Origin: Candidatus Accumulibacter proximus
GTDB lineage: Bacteria > Pseudomonadota > Gammaproteobacteria > Burkholderiales > Rhodocyclaceae
Assembly: GCA_016709675.1 (NCBI GenBank)
Contig: JADJMH010000002.1
Coordinates: 186,001 to 250,000, forward strand
Length of the DNA stretch: 64,000 nucleotides
Direction of reading: 5' to 3'
Below are positions 44,070 through 53,811 of this stretch, piece by piece. A program made the translations under genes and the position numbers. The notes below the pieces were generated by a model that was given only the letters and a program-made list of their open reading frames with translations, ran no database searches and was not told the DNA's origin. Each line of letters begins with the position of its first letter. Positions within the stretch are counted from its first letter, which is position 1.

Positions 44070-46316
44070 ATGAGCAAGAGTGGTCTGCCTAGCTGCCTGT
44101 TGGCCGCTTCGGTGCTGATGGCGAGCGCCGGATCGGCCTCCGGGCTGGAGTTGGGAAGCAGCGAAGAAACCCGATATGGCGCCCATTTCGGTGCCGAGAA
44201 GTGGGTGGATTTTGTCGTCTACGCACCGGAGGCAACGGCGGTCGACCTCCTGCTGTACAGCGATCCGCGAGCACGGACGCCGAAGCATCGTGTGCGCATG
44301 ATCCGTTCAGGCGACGACTGGAAAGTGCGGGTGCGCGGGGCAAACGTTGGCCACGGTCTGTTCTATATGTATCAGGCCAACGGCATGCGCGCGGTCTCGC
44401 CTGAACGGCCGTACGGCCCCCTGTTCAACCCCGCCTATGTGCTCAACGATCCCTATGCCTATCGCACCGACAACGTCAGGTACGATGCGTTCTTCAATCG
44501 CATTCCCTTCACCGATATGCAGGCTTCAGTCTATGCGGGCGGAGGCAAGAGTGCCGTCTACGACCATTCCCGGGATCGCTTTCCGGGGCACGTGAGGATT
44601 GCGCCCGAGGACCTCATCGTTTACGAGCTCCATGTCCAGGACTACACCGCGACGCTCGCAAACCTTCCAGCCAACCAGCGCGGCACCTATCTCGGCCTGA
44701 CCCGGAGTGGACTTAGAACTCCTGGAGGTCTTGCCGCCGGAATCGACCACCTGGTTGAACTGGGGGTGAACGCTGTGGAGCTGATGCCGGTGATGGAATA
44801 CGACGAGCAGACCGGCAATGAAAACGGACGCCTCAACCACTGGGGCTACATGACCACCAATTTTTTTGCGCCTGAAGCACGCTATGCCGCTCGCCCGGGT
44901 CACCAGGCGGTGGAGTTCAAACAGCTGGTCCGCGCCTTGCATGACAGAGGTATCGCCGTCTTCATGGACGTGGTCTATAACCACACCGGCGAGCAGGGCC
45001 CCTGGGTCGCTGACGGCCGCCTGGCGGCCAAGTGCTTCAACCTGATGTGTCTGGCAGCTGATCGGGTATACCGGGGGACGCCGGATAAACGCCATTATCT
45101 GAACAACACGGGTACCGGCAACGACCTCGATTTCTCCGGTCGCGAACGCTACAGCAAGCAACTGGTCAAGGATTCGCTGGCCTTGTGGCATGAGGTATAC
45201 GGGATCGATGGTTTCCGCTTTGACCTGGCGAGAATCCTCGCCGAGGGTTCGGACGACGCTGCCGACTGGGTCGACAATGATCCGCGTTATGCCGCGGCGC
45301 ACCTTCATGCCGAACCCTGGGACATGGGGGGCCAGTGGTGGGACTTCATGGACAGCAATGGCTGGAGTGCCGACAACAATCGCTGGGCCAAATGGCTGGG
45401 CCGCTACCGCGACAAGGTCCGCCGTTTCTCGCAGTCCGCACTCAAAGACCCGGGCGCCTTCAAGCAACTCATCGAGGGCTACGGGTCGGTGAGCGATGGC
45501 GAGGGGCCGGCTGCTTCAAGCCGGCCATGGCGTTCGGTCAACCTGGTCGCGGTTCATGACGGGTATACGCTGCGCGACTGTACCTGGTTCAACGATTCGG
45601 ATGGTTCTCAGAACTGCTGGGACAGCAACCAGGACGAGGAAGAGCGACGCAAGCGGCAAAAACTGTTGCTCGGCGTGCTGTTGACCTCGCAAGGTGTGCC
45701 AGTGATCTTGCAGGGAGACGAGTTTGGCCAGACCAAGGCCGGCGCATCGTCACAGGAGGGGGCGCGCAACAGTTACAACTATGAGTCCAGCACGGGAGAC
45801 CAGGCAGTCAACCGGGTCAACTGGATCGACTGGCGTCTCAAGGACAGTGACAACAGCGCCTCACCGACCGGCCCACGCTACGGTACCGAGCTCTTCGAGT
45901 GGACGCGCGGACTGATCTCGCTGCGCAAACAATGGAGCCATTTCCGCCGCAGTGAGTTCGCAGACTACGTTTCAGCTGCCCCTGACGATCGTGCAGGTCC
46001 GATCAACGATGGCAAGTATACCTATACGTGGGAGGGGCCGGCCAGTGGCGAACCGTCGCAACTGGCCGTGGTCTGGTGGGGCAAGGCCGGCGAGCCTGAC
46101 CTGATGGTGGTCTATAACGAGCGCTGGGAGCCCTTCACGGTGAACAACCTGCGTGACTGGTCGCAGGGAAACTGGAAAATCCTTGGTCGCTCCTGGCTCG
46201 GGACCGGGCAGGATCTGTGTCGCCCGGGCAATTGGCAGAAGTCTTGTCCGGATGCGGGCGACATCATCACAGTCGCTGGCCGTTCGTTGGCGATTCTGAT
46301 CAGCGACAACAATTGA
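44070..46316 (+). CDS. Exported isoamylase-type glycogen debranching enzyme (GH13)
   Basis: This 748-residue alpha-amylase-superfamily enzyme should cleave alpha-1,6 branches of glycogen or related glucans. A signal peptide (residues 1 to about 25, ending near GSASG) predicts export, unlike cytoplasmic GlgX. An N-terminal CBM48-like domain is followed by the GH13 barrel. Catalytic residues are the Asp of DGFRFDLARIL, the Glu of LHAEPWDMGG, and the His-Asp of NLVAVHDGYTLRD. MDVVYNHTGE is region I. The closest named group is isoamylase. It stands alone between motB and a GST gene. Confidence 0.88.
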   Translation: MSKSGLPSCLLAASVLMASAGSASGLELGSSEETRYGAHFGAEKWVDFVVYAPEATAVDLLLYSDPRARTPKHRVRMIRSGDDWKVRVRGANVGHGLFYMYQANGMRAVSPERPYGPLFNPAYVLNDPYAYRTDNVRYDAFFNRIPFTDMQASVYAGGGKSAVYDHSRDRFPGHVRIAPEDLIVYELHVQDYTATLANLPANQRGTYLGLTRSGLRTPGGLAAGIDHLVELGVNAVELMPVMEYDEQTGNENGRLNHWGYMTTNFFAPEARYAARPGHQAVEFKQLVRALHDRGIAVFMDVVYNHTGEQGPWVADGRLAAKCFNLMCLAADRVYRGTPDKRHYLNNTGTGNDLDFSGRERYSKQLVKDSLALWHEVYGIDGFRFDLARILAEGSDDAADWVDNDPRYAAAHLHAEPWDMGGQWWDFMDSNGWSADNNRWAKWLGRYRDKVRRFSQSALKDPGAFKQLIEGYGSVSDGEGPAASSRPWRSVNLVAVHDGYTLRDCTWFNDSDGSQNCWDSNQDEEERRKRQKLLLGVLLTSQGVPVILQGDEFGQTKAGASSQEGARNSYNYESSTGDQAVNRVNWIDWRLKDSDNSASPTGPRYGTELFEWTRGLISLRKQWSHFRRSEFADYVSAAPDDRAGPINDGKYTYTWEGPASGEPSQLAVVWWGKAGEPDLMVVYNERWEPFTVNNLRDWSQGNWKILGRSWLGTGQDLCRPGNWQKSCPDAGDIITVAGRSLAILISDNN

Positions 46317-46381
46317 TCGGGCTATCGGAAGTGCCTCGCTGGCGCCCGATGGCGGCAGGCGCCGGCGGGCCGATGACGACG

Positions 46382-46409
46382 ACCGGGCTGTCCTGTCGGG
46401 CAGCCCGGT
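46382..46409. terminator. Hairpin between convergent isoamylase and GST genes
   Basis: ACCGGGCTG (46382-46390) and CAGCCCGGT (46401-46409) form a perfect 9-bp stem with a 10-nt loop. It lies 65 bp after the isoamylase stop and 15 bp before the end of the GST gene. The U tract is weak on both sides. Confidence 0.5.
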
Positions 46410-46423
46410 TGAAAATCAGCCAG

Positions 46424-47032
46424 TCACCCCTGCGGCACAGTATCCACGAAGGCAGGTCGTTGCATCACCTTGTTGTACAGGCGAGCGAGGTTGGGGTGCT
46501 TAACCTGCCAGTCGATCTCGGGAAAACGGAAAACAAGGTAGCCGAGCGCGCAACCGACGGTCACATCGGCGAGCGAAAAATGGCTGCCCATGCACCAGCT
46601 GTGCTCGCCAAGTTGGCCCGACATGAACTCCAGACTGCGGATGATCTTGCCTTCCTGGCGTGCGATCCAGTCGGTACTCTGCTGGGCGGCAGGCCGCTTC
46701 CTCTCCAGGAAGACCAGCGCCGCCGCGTCGCAGACTCCGTCAGCCAGAGCTTCCCAACGCTTGACTTCGCAACGTTCGCGATTTGAGGCGGGCATCAGCT
46801 TGTTATTCGGAGCAACATTGTCGAGGTACTCGACGATTACCCGTGAATCGAACAGGACGGTGTCGTCGTCGAGGATCAGTACCGGGATTTTGCCGAGTGG
46901 ATTGACGTTGGCCACCTCGTTGCCCGGTGTCCATGGAGAGTCGAGCTCGAAATCGTAATCAATCTTCTTTTCAGCCAGAACGACCCGAGCCTTGCGTACG
47001 TAGGGGCTGGTCAGTGATCCAATGAGCTTCAT
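46424..47032 (-). CDS. Glutathione S-transferase
   Basis: This 202-residue cytosolic GST has a thioredoxin-like N-terminal domain, LIGSLTSPYVRKARVVLAEK, with the usual SPYVRK glutathione site. NPLGKIPVLILDDDTVLFDSR gives the cis-Pro and the SNAIL-like motif. The helical C-terminal domain has FSLADVTVGCALGYL. The electrophilic substrate is unknown. The ATG at 47032 has GGAAG upstream. It is divergent from purB. Confidence 0.88.
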   Translation of the reverse strand: MKLIGSLTSPYVRKARVVLAEKKIDYDFELDSPWTPGNEVANVNPLGKIPVLILDDDTVLFDSRVIVEYLDNVAPNNKLMPASNRERCEVKRWEALADGVCDAAALVFLERKRPAAQQSTDWIARQEGKIIRSLEFMSGQLGEHSWCMGSHFSLADVTVGCALGYLVFRFPEIDWQVKHPNLARLYNKVMQRPAFVDTVPQG

Positions 47033-47062
47033 TTGCTTCCTGTCCTTAACCAAGTGCGCCAG

Positions 47063-47068
47063 ATTATA
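47063..47068 (-). promoter_or_regulatory. -10 element for the GST gene
   Basis: The minus strand reads TATAAT, about 30 bp before the GST ATG. No clear -35 is seen. On the plus strand TAGAAT at 47113-47118 may serve purB. Confidence 0.4.
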
Positions 47069-47154
47069 GCATCGCGGCTGCAACGCGCTTAGGAGCATCT
47101 CTCACAGACAGGTAGAATAGCGATTGCCCCGAACACGCCTTGAGGATGTCGAGT

Positions 47155-48522
47155 ATGCCCGATTCTGACCTTACCGCCCTTTCGCCTCTGGACGGTCGCT
47201 ACGCCGTCAGGCTTGACGCACTGCGGCCGCAGTTTTCCGAATACGGGCTGATCAGGCGTCGCCTGCAGGTCGAAGTCGAGTGGCTCAAGGCGCTGGCTGC
47301 GGAGCCGCATTTCGTGGAGATCCCGGCTTTCTCGGCTGGCACGCTGGGCGAGCTCGATGGCTTGCTTACCGATTTCGGCCCGCTCCAGGCCGCCGAGGTG
47401 AAAGAGATCGAGGCGGTGACCAATCACGATGTAAAGGCTCTGGAGTACTGGATCAAGCGCCGACTGGCAAACAATGTCGAAGTGATGCGCGTCGCCGAGT
47501 TCATTCATTTTGCGTGTACCTCCGAGGATATCAACAACCTTGCCCACGCACTGATGCTGCAGGCGGCACGAGATGAAACGATGCTGCCGACCCTTGACCA
47601 GGTTCTCGCCCGTTTGCGGGCGCTTGCGCACGAGTTGGCCGATCTGCCGATGATGTCGCGCACGCATGGCCAGCCGGCAACGCCGACGACGCTCGGCAAG
47701 GAAATGGCCAACGTTGCCTATCGCCTTCGCCGTGCCCGGTCGGCGATTGCCGGGGTGAGGCTGCTGGGCAAGATCAACGGTGCGGTCGGCAACTACAATG
47801 CGCATCTGGTCGCCTATCCAGGCTACGATTGGGAGGGCTTTGCCAGACGCTTCGTCGAATCGCTGGGGCTCGAGTTCAATCCCTACACGATTCAGATCGA
47901 GCCGCACGACGCGATTGGCGAGTTGTTCGATGCCTTTGCGCGGGCGAATCTGGTCCTCCTCGACCTGAACCGCGATCTCTGGGGCTATATCTCGCTCGGT
48001 TTTTTCAGGCAGAAGGTCAAGGCCGGCGAGATCGGTTCATCGACCATGCCGCACAAGGTCAATCCGATCGACTTCGAGAACTCCGAGGGCAACCTCGGCC
48101 TGGCCAATGCCTTGTTGCGGCATCTCGCCGACAAGCTGCCGGTTTCGCGCTGGCAACGCGACCTCACCGATTCGACCGTGTTGCGCAATATGGGCGTCGC
48201 CCTCGGCTACACGCTGTTAGCCTACGACTCACTGTTGCGCGGGCTGAACAAGCTGGAAGCCGATGCCCAGCGCCTGCACGCTGATCTTGACGCCAACTGG
48301 GAGCTGCTTGCCGAACCGGTGCAGACTGTCATGCGCCGCTATGGCGTGGCGAATCCGTACGAGAAGTTGAAGGAACTGACGCGCGGCAAGCGCGTCTCGC
48401 GCGAGGACATGCGATGTTTCATCGAGTCACTTGAAATTCCGCCAGATGCGAGGAGCAAACTACTTGAATTGACGCCATCGGGGTATACCGGCATGGCCAG
48501 CCAACTGGCGAGGAGAATCTGA
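47155..48522 (+). CDS. purB: Adenylosuccinate lyase
   Basis: PurB acts twice in purine synthesis, forming AICAR and AMP by fumarate release. The 455 residues have SPLDGRYAVRLDALRP at the start, HFACTSEDINN, MMSRTHGQPATPTT, and the fumarase/aspartase signature GSSTMPHKVNPIDFE. This is the long gamma/beta-proteobacterial form. The ATG at 47155 is preferred over 47146 because TGAGG lies 9 bp before it. Its stop overlaps the next start codon (TGATG). Confidence 0.95.
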   Translation: MPDSDLTALSPLDGRYAVRLDALRPQFSEYGLIRRRLQVEVEWLKALAAEPHFVEIPAFSAGTLGELDGLLTDFGPLQAAEVKEIEAVTNHDVKALEYWIKRRLANNVEVMRVAEFIHFACTSEDINNLAHALMLQAARDETMLPTLDQVLARLRALAHELADLPMMSRTHGQPATPTTLGKEMANVAYRLRRARSAIAGVRLLGKINGAVGNYNAHLVAYPGYDWEGFARRFVESLGLEFNPYTIQIEPHDAIGELFDAFARANLVLLDLNRDLWGYISLGFFRQKVKAGEIGSSTMPHKVNPIDFENSEGNLGLANALLRHLADKLPVSRWQRDLTDSTVLRNMGVALGYTLLAYDSLLRGLNKLEADAQRLHADLDANWELLAEPVQTVMRRYGVANPYEKLKELTRGKRVSREDMRCFIESLEIPPDARSKLLELTPSGYTGMASQLARRI

Positions 48523-48857
48523 TGGGCGGTCCAGAAACTGGTCGCGACACAGGCGAGCCGTTGGCAACTGGTACGGCGCCATCGGAGACGATCGTCTGTC
48601 CGAGTTGTGAGCGTCTGTTGCCAGTCGGCTTGCCTTACTGCCCGCATTGCTGCGGCGACGACGGGCGACGAGGAGCAATCGGCCGCGGGGCCATGTTCGG
48701 CTGGGTTTTCGGGTTCCTGGCGGGAGGTCTGGCGAGCGCTGCCTGGTCCTCGTTCATTGGCTCCGAACCAGCGGGCTGGACCGCGGTGCTGACGACTACG
48801 TTTACTTGCGCGGTCGTCGGGACGGTCGTCGGGATGGTGGTTAGTCGCAAGGGGTGA
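48522..48857 (+). CDS. Zinc-ribbon membrane protein of unknown function
   Basis: The 111-residue protein has a zinc ribbon (VCPSCERLLPVGLPYCPHC, residues about 25-43) and two hydrophobic helices (about 57-77 and 87-107) with many Gly and Ala. No named family is recognised. It starts at the last base of the purB stop codon, so it is probably translated by coupling. The following 254 bp to the cytochrome c' gene has no gene I can support. Confidence 0.65.
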   Translation: MGGPETGRDTGEPLATGTAPSETIVCPSCERLLPVGLPYCPHCCGDDGRRGAIGRGAMFGWVFGFLAGGLASAAWSSFIGSEPAGWTAVLTTTFTCAVVGTVVGMVVSRKG

Positions 48858-49111
48858 TGAGTGGCGCAATTTGCCTAAAACCTGAACAAGTTGCCGGGAA
48901 TCTCGCACCTCACTGCAGTCACGCTGCTCGACGTCGATGGCGAAGTGCTGGCAACGATCGAAAACAAGGCTGGCAGCCAGAGCTCTCTGACAGTTTGCAG
49001 TCATCTGGCAGAGACGCGAGCTGTCTAAAGTCAGTAGCCGTTGGCAGAACGCAGCAAGAAAGTGGAGAAGTGGTTCATTGATGTTGTCGTCAACCTGAAT
49101 GGAGAGAAGAG

Positions 49112-49567
49112 ATGAAGAAGGTCATTGCCACCCTGGTACTCACCAGTTTTGCCGGTACCGTTGTCGCTCAGCAGGGCTTGAAACCCGAAGAAATGATCAA
49201 GTTCCGCAAGGCTGGCTACAGCTTCATGGCTTGGAACATGGGCAAGATCAAGGCTAACCTTGAAGGGACTTACAACAAGGAGCAGGTCATTGCGGCGGCC
49301 AACGTGGTTGCGGCGACGGCCAATTCGGGCATGGGGGCGCTGTTCGCGACGGGTACCGAAAAGGACGTCGGTGGTCAGGCAACGCGTGTCAAGCCCGAGT
49401 TCTTCAAGGAGCAGGACAAGGTCAGGGAACTGGCGATGGCTTATATCAAGGAAGCCAACGAGTTGCAGAAGGTGGCCGCCACTGGCGACGCCGCTGCGGT
49501 CAAGGTGCAGTTTGGCAAGACTGGCGAGAGCTGCAAGGCCTGTCACGACAAGTACCGCAAGGATTGA
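49112..49567 (+). CDS. Cytochrome c' (class II)
   Basis: This 151-residue periplasmic four-helix-bundle monohaem protein has a signal peptide ending near VVA-QQ. The C-terminal haem motif is GESCKACHDKYRKD, diagnostic of cytochromes c'. The family binds NO and CO at a five-coordinate haem and helps NO tolerance. A good GGAGAGAAG ribosome site precedes the ATG. The convergent cytochrome b561 gene next to it is a frequent partner and may be its reductase. Confidence 0.92.
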   Translation: MKKVIATLVLTSFAGTVVAQQGLKPEEMIKFRKAGYSFMAWNMGKIKANLEGTYNKEQVIAAANVVAATANSGMGALFATGTEKDVGGQATRVKPEFFKEQDKVRELAMAYIKEANELQKVAATGDAAAVKVQFGKTGESCKACHDKYRKD

Positions 49568-49636
49568 TCGCGATTCGCGTGGGTCAGCCTGCGCAGAACC
49601 GAGGCTGCCCGTGGGCCAGCCTTTAGGCGTTGCTGC

Positions 49637-50329
49637 TTACCACGCTGGCGTCGAGACGGGTGCCGAAGGTGCTGCTGGCAGCCAGGATCCCGAAGCGGCA
49701 TAGACCGCAGCGAGAGCAATCAATAGGGCGATGACGAAGGCGATCGGGCCGCCGCCGGTCGCCGATGTGCCTTGGCCCGGCGCGACCTCCCGCCAGCCGG
49801 TGAGCATCGGTTTGAGGAGATTGTCCTTCCTCACGCGGGTGTAATAAAGGATTGCCGCCAAGTGCAGAACGACAAGGGCGATCAACGCATTGACCGACAG
49901 CTTGTGCAGGCCGGTCAGCCGGTCGCTCAAAGCTTTTCCGATCAGATCGTACAGCGGACCGCGGAAAGCGATGTCGTCGTTGCTGAACAGACCACTGGCG
50001 ACCTGGAAGGCAAGCAGACCCAGCAGGCCGAAGACCGAGAGGGCTCCGAGTGGATTGTGCCCGACACCTTGCCATTGGCCGCGCAGGTAGGCAAGAACCG
50101 ACGCCGGCGTCGGAAAGAAGCTGGCAAAGCGGGCATAGGTCGAGCCGACAATCCCCCAGACCAGGCGAAAGGTTAACAGACCGAGAATCGTCAGGCCGAA
50201 TTTTCCGTGCCAGTCCATCGCATTACCCCCAATCTTGCCGCTGATGAAGGCGGCAAGCACCAGGATAGCCAGCGACCAGTGAAAGATGCGTGTCGGCAGA
50301 TCCCAAAGCCGAATGCGCTGCGTATTCAT
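49637..50329 (-). CDS. Cytochrome b561-type membrane protein
   Basis: This 230-residue protein has about five hydrophobic helices and the N-terminal signature RIRLWDLPTRIFHWSLAILV. The candidate haem histidines are in IFHWSLA, MDWHGKFGL, TGLHKLSVN and VVLHLAAIL. This bacterial b561/Ni-Fe hydrogenase b-like family passes electrons from quinol to periplasmic cytochromes. Cytochrome c' encoded convergently is the likely partner. The last 35 residues are low-complexity Ala/Ser/Pro. Confidence 0.87.
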   Translation of the reverse strand: MNTQRIRLWDLPTRIFHWSLAILVLAAFISGKIGGNAMDWHGKFGLTILGLLTFRLVWGIVGSTYARFASFFPTPASVLAYLRGQWQGVGHNPLGALSVFGLLGLLAFQVASGLFSNDDIAFRGPLYDLIGKALSDRLTGLHKLSVNALIALVVLHLAAILYYTRVRKDNLLKPMLTGWREVAPGQGTSATGGGPIAFVIALLIALAAVYAASGSWLPAAPSAPVSTPAW

Positions 50330-50383
50330 GGAACTTCCTTCGCCAGGGTCAATTTCAGCCTGACGGCTGCTCGCCCGGTTCGT

Positions 50384-51328
50384 CTAGACGACCGCGCCAT
50401 CCTCATTGGCACCTTCGATCTGCTTCTTCGGGCGGATGAACTGCTCGCGTGAAACACCGAGCCACATGACCAGCGGACTGGCTACCAGCACCGAGGAGTA
50501 GATGCCGAAACAGATACCGATGGTCAGTGCCAGCGAAAAGTAGTACAACGTTTCACCGCCGAAGACCAGCATCGACAGAACCATCATCTGCGTCGAGCCG
50601 TGCGTGATGATGGTGCGCGAAATGGTGCTGGTGATCGCGTGGTCGAGTACCTGCGGCGTCGTTAGGCCGCGAACCTTCCTGAAGGTCTCGCGCACGCGGT
50701 CGAAAACGACGACCGACTCGTTGACCGAGTAACCGAGCACGGCCAGCACCGCGGCGAGCACCGAGAGCGAGAACTCCCACTGGAAGAAGGCGAAGAAGCC
50801 GAGGATGATGACCACGTCGTGCAGGTTGGCGATGATCGCCGAAACCGAAAAGCGCCACTCGAAGCGGAAGGCCAGGTAAACGACGATACCGACGACAACC
50901 AGCAGTAGTGCCAGGGCCCCGTTTTCCGCCAGTTCCTTGCCCACCTGCGGGCCAACGAATTCCACCCGGCGCAGCGTGGCGCCAGGCGCTTCGGCAGCGA
51001 GGGCCTGCATCACCGATTCACCGATCCTCGCAGTGTTTTGCTCGGCCTTGAGGGGCAGGCGAATCAGGACGTCCTGGCTGGAGCCGAAATTCTGTACCGA
51101 GAAGTCGGAGTAGCCGGCCTTGCCGAGGCCCTCGCGGACTTTCTCCAGATTGGCTGCCTGCGCGTAGTTGATCTCGAGCAGCGTGCCGCCGGTGAACTCG
51201 ACCGAGAGATGCAAACCGCGGCTGATGAGGAAGAACACCGCCAGCAGGAAAGTGAGCAGCGAGATGACGTTGAACACCACGGCATGGCGCATGAACGGGA
51301 TGTCTTTTCCGATGCGGAAGAATTCCAT
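50384..51328 (-). CDS. secF: Protein translocase subunit SecF
   Basis: SecF works with SecD to pull exported proteins through SecYEG using the proton gradient. The 314 residues have six helices. Family features are VEFTGGTLLEINY, GPQVGKELAENGALAL, and VNESVVVFDRVRE. The ATG at 51328 starts MEFFRIGKDIPFMR; the open frame beyond it overlaps secD in another frame and is chance. secD ends 11 bp upstream. Confidence 0.95.
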   Translation of the reverse strand: MEFFRIGKDIPFMRHAVVFNVISLLTFLLAVFFLISRGLHLSVEFTGGTLLEINYAQAANLEKVREGLGKAGYSDFSVQNFGSSQDVLIRLPLKAEQNTARIGESVMQALAAEAPGATLRRVEFVGPQVGKELAENGALALLLVVVGIVVYLAFRFEWRFSVSAIIANLHDVVIILGFFAFFQWEFSLSVLAAVLAVLGYSVNESVVVFDRVRETFRKVRGLTTPQVLDHAITSTISRTIITHGSTQMMVLSMLVFGGETLYYFSLALTIGICFGIYSSVLVASPLVMWLGVSREQFIRPKKQIEGANEDGAVV

Positions 51329-51339
51329 CGTCGCGTTTC

Positions 51340-53217
51340 CTAGTTGGTGGCCGCGGAACTGGTGCTGGCCGGCTTCCAGACCTGGCCGATGGCCAGAGAC
51401 TCGACCTTGCGGCGACGCCCGTAGATGAGGTTGATCATTGCGCGCGACACGACGACCGCCGAGAACAGGGACGTCAGAATCCCCAGGCAGTGCACGACCG
51501 CGAAGCCGCGCACGGGGCCTGAGCCAAAAACCAGCAGGGCTATGCCGGCAATCAGCGTCGTGATGTTGGAGTCGAGAATCGTGCCGAACGCGCGCTCGTA
51601 ACCGGTGTGGATGGCCGCTTGCGGTGATGAGCCGTTGCGCAGTTCCTCGCGGATGCGCTCGTTGATCAGGACGTTGGCGTCGATCGCCATACCCAGCGTC
51701 AGTGCGATGGCGGCGATCCCCGGCAGGGTCAACGTCGCCTGCAGCAAGGAGAGCAGGGCCACCAGAAAGAGCAGATTGGACGCCAGGGCAATGACCGAGA
51801 CCAGACCGAAGAGCCGGTAGTAGGCGATCATGAAGGCGGCAATCGCGGCAAAGCCCCACATCGTCGAATGAAATCCCTTCTGGATGTTGTCCGCGCCGAG
51901 ACTGGGGCCAATCGTGCGTTCCTCGATGATCTCCATCGGCGCGGCCAGCGAACCGGCGCGCAGCAGCAGCGCCGTGTCGTGGGCCTCCATCGTGCTCATG
52001 CGGCCGGAGATCTGGACGCGACCGCCGCCGATCTCCGCGCGTATGACGGGCGCGGTAACAACTTCGCCCTTACCCTTCTCGATCAGCACGATGGCCATGC
52101 GTTTGCCGACGTTGTCGCGCGTGACGTCCTTGAAGATGCGCGCACCGGCCGAATCGAGCGTGAGGTGAACGGCTGGTTCGTTGGTCTGGTTGTCGAAGCC
52201 CGGTTGCGCGTCAGTCAGTCGGTCGCCGGTCAGCACCACCTGCTTCTTGACCAGCAGTGGCATGCCGCCGCGCTCGACATAGAGTTCAGTACCGAAGGGC
52301 ACCTGGCCAGCCTGGGCCGCTTCGAGGGCGCCGGCAGTTTCCTCAACCATGCGGATTTCCAGCGTCGCGGTACGGCCGAGAATATCCTTGGCTTTGGCCG
52401 TGTCCTGCACACCCGGCAACTGGACGACGATGCGGTCGGCCCCCTGCTGGGCAATCACCGGCTCGGCAACGCCGAGTTCGTTTATCCGATTGTTCAACGT
52501 CGTCATGTTCTGCTTGATCGCGAACTCCTGGATGCGCTTGATCGCCTCGGGCTTGAGCGTGGCGACCAGTCGGAGGTCGTCGCCTTCTCCCTGGTCGACC
52601 AGGAGCAGGTCGGACTGGCTGTCTTCCAATACCACTCGGGCCTTGTTACGTGTCTCGTTGTCGCGGAAGCGAATGACCACCCGGTCGCCTTCACGGGTGA
52701 TGCCGGCGTGACGCACCGTCTTGTCGCGTAGCAGGCTGCGCAGGTCACCGCTAATCGAGTCCAGGCGCTTGGTCAGTGCCCCCTTCATGTCCACCTGGAG
52801 CAGGAAATGTACCCCGCCGCGCAGATCGAGGCCGAGATACATCGGCAGGGCATGCAGACTGGTCAGCCATCGCGGTGAACTCGACAGCAGGTTGAGTGCA
52901 ACGACGTACTGCGGGTCGCCTGCGTCGGGATTGAATTGCTTTTCCAGCAGATCCTTTGCCTGCAACTGGCTGTCCGTGGTTTGCAGGCGAACCTTGACGC
53001 CGTTGCTGTCAAGGAAGATGCCGTTGCTCTCGATCCCTGCCGTCTGCAGGACGCTCGCCACGCGTTCTCGCGTCTTCTCATCGATCTTCAGCGTCGCCTT
53101 GGCACTGGAAACCTGCACCGCTGGCGATTCGCCAAAGAAGTTCGGCAGGGTGTACACCAGGCCGAACAGCAAGGCAGCGGCGACGATGATGTACTTCCAG
53201 AGCGGATAACGATTCAT
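51340..53217 (-). CDS. secD: Protein translocase subunit SecD
   Basis: SecD has a large periplasmic P1 domain and six helices. The 625 residues start MNRYPLWKYIIVAAALLFGL. Conserved parts are YLGLDLRGGVHFLLQVD, ATLEIRMVEE, and MAIDANVLINERIREELRNG. The length is normal for betaproteobacteria. It sits between yajC and secF in the usual order. Confidence 0.95.
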   Translation of the reverse strand: MNRYPLWKYIIVAAALLFGLVYTLPNFFGESPAVQVSSAKATLKIDEKTRERVASVLQTAGIESNGIFLDSNGVKVRLQTTDSQLQAKDLLEKQFNPDAGDPQYVVALNLLSSSPRWLTSLHALPMYLGLDLRGGVHFLLQVDMKGALTKRLDSISGDLRSLLRDKTVRHAGITREGDRVVIRFRDNETRNKARVVLEDSQSDLLLVDQGEGDDLRLVATLKPEAIKRIQEFAIKQNMTTLNNRINELGVAEPVIAQQGADRIVVQLPGVQDTAKAKDILGRTATLEIRMVEETAGALEAAQAGQVPFGTELYVERGGMPLLVKKQVVLTGDRLTDAQPGFDNQTNEPAVHLTLDSAGARIFKDVTRDNVGKRMAIVLIEKGKGEVVTAPVIRAEIGGGRVQISGRMSTMEAHDTALLLRAGSLAAPMEIIEERTIGPSLGADNIQKGFHSTMWGFAAIAAFMIAYYRLFGLVSVIALASNLLFLVALLSLLQATLTLPGIAAIALTLGMAIDANVLINERIREELRNGSSPQAAIHTGYERAFGTILDSNITTLIAGIALLVFGSGPVRGFAVVHCLGILTSLFSAVVVSRAMINLIYGRRRKVESLAIGQVWKPASTSSAATN

Positions 53218-53274
53218 GGATGCTTGCGGCCAGATGGCGCGGGTGCTGCTGATGACAGGCCACCCGCCAGGGGG

Positions 53275-53604
53275 TTAGAGTGCCTTTAAGGTGCCTTTGG
53301 GGAGAAGCACGGTGACAGCCTGCTTCTGAACCTGGATTTCGACGGTGTCGGCGACTTCGAGGCTGATGAAGTTGTCGCTGACCCGGGTAATGCGACCGGC
53401 AACACCGCCGCCAGTGACGACTTCGTCTCCCTTGGTCAGGGCTTCAATCAGTGCCTTGTGTTCCTTGGCGCGTTTCATTTGCGGCCGAATCATCAGGAAG
53501 TAGAGGACAACGAACATCAGAATGATCGGCAGCAACTGCATGAAGCCGCCCATCGGGTCGGCTGCGGCAGCGGCTTGTTGGGCGTGGGCGGTGCTGATCA
53601 GCAC
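53275..53604 (-). CDS. yajC: Preprotein translocase accessory protein YajC
   Basis: YajC is a single-helix protein associated with SecDF. The 109 residues have the family helix QLLPIILMFVVLYFLMIRPQMKR and the following EHKALIEALTKGDEVVTGGG. The start is GTG at 53604. secD starts 57 bp after its stop. The usual upstream neighbour tgt is not here; etfA lies beyond a 207-bp gap with nothing recognisable. Confidence 0.93.
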   Translation of the reverse strand: MLISTAHAQQAAAAADPMGGFMQLLPIILMFVVLYFLMIRPQMKRAKEHKALIEALTKGDEVVTGGGVAGRITRVSDNFISLEVADTVEIQVQKQAVTVLLPKGTLKAL

Positions 53605-53811
53605 ATCAGTCTCCTAAGACAGAATATTGGAAATGAGCCGGCGATTGTACCACCAGCGTCAGGACTCCTGAGCACGGATGCTGTCGAAGGAAGCGACCCG
53701 TTGCCGAAGGGTGCCGGCAGCAATGGCGAACAAGCACCAGCCGAGAACGGTCCAGTGACCGTCGATCAGGCCATCGGGCAGGTTCATGCTGCCGGGCTTC
53801 CCTGGCGTGGC

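Noticed and set aside
51329..51859. N-terminal extension of SecF
   Set aside because: It overlaps secD in another frame and lacks SecF similarity; SecF starts at 51328.
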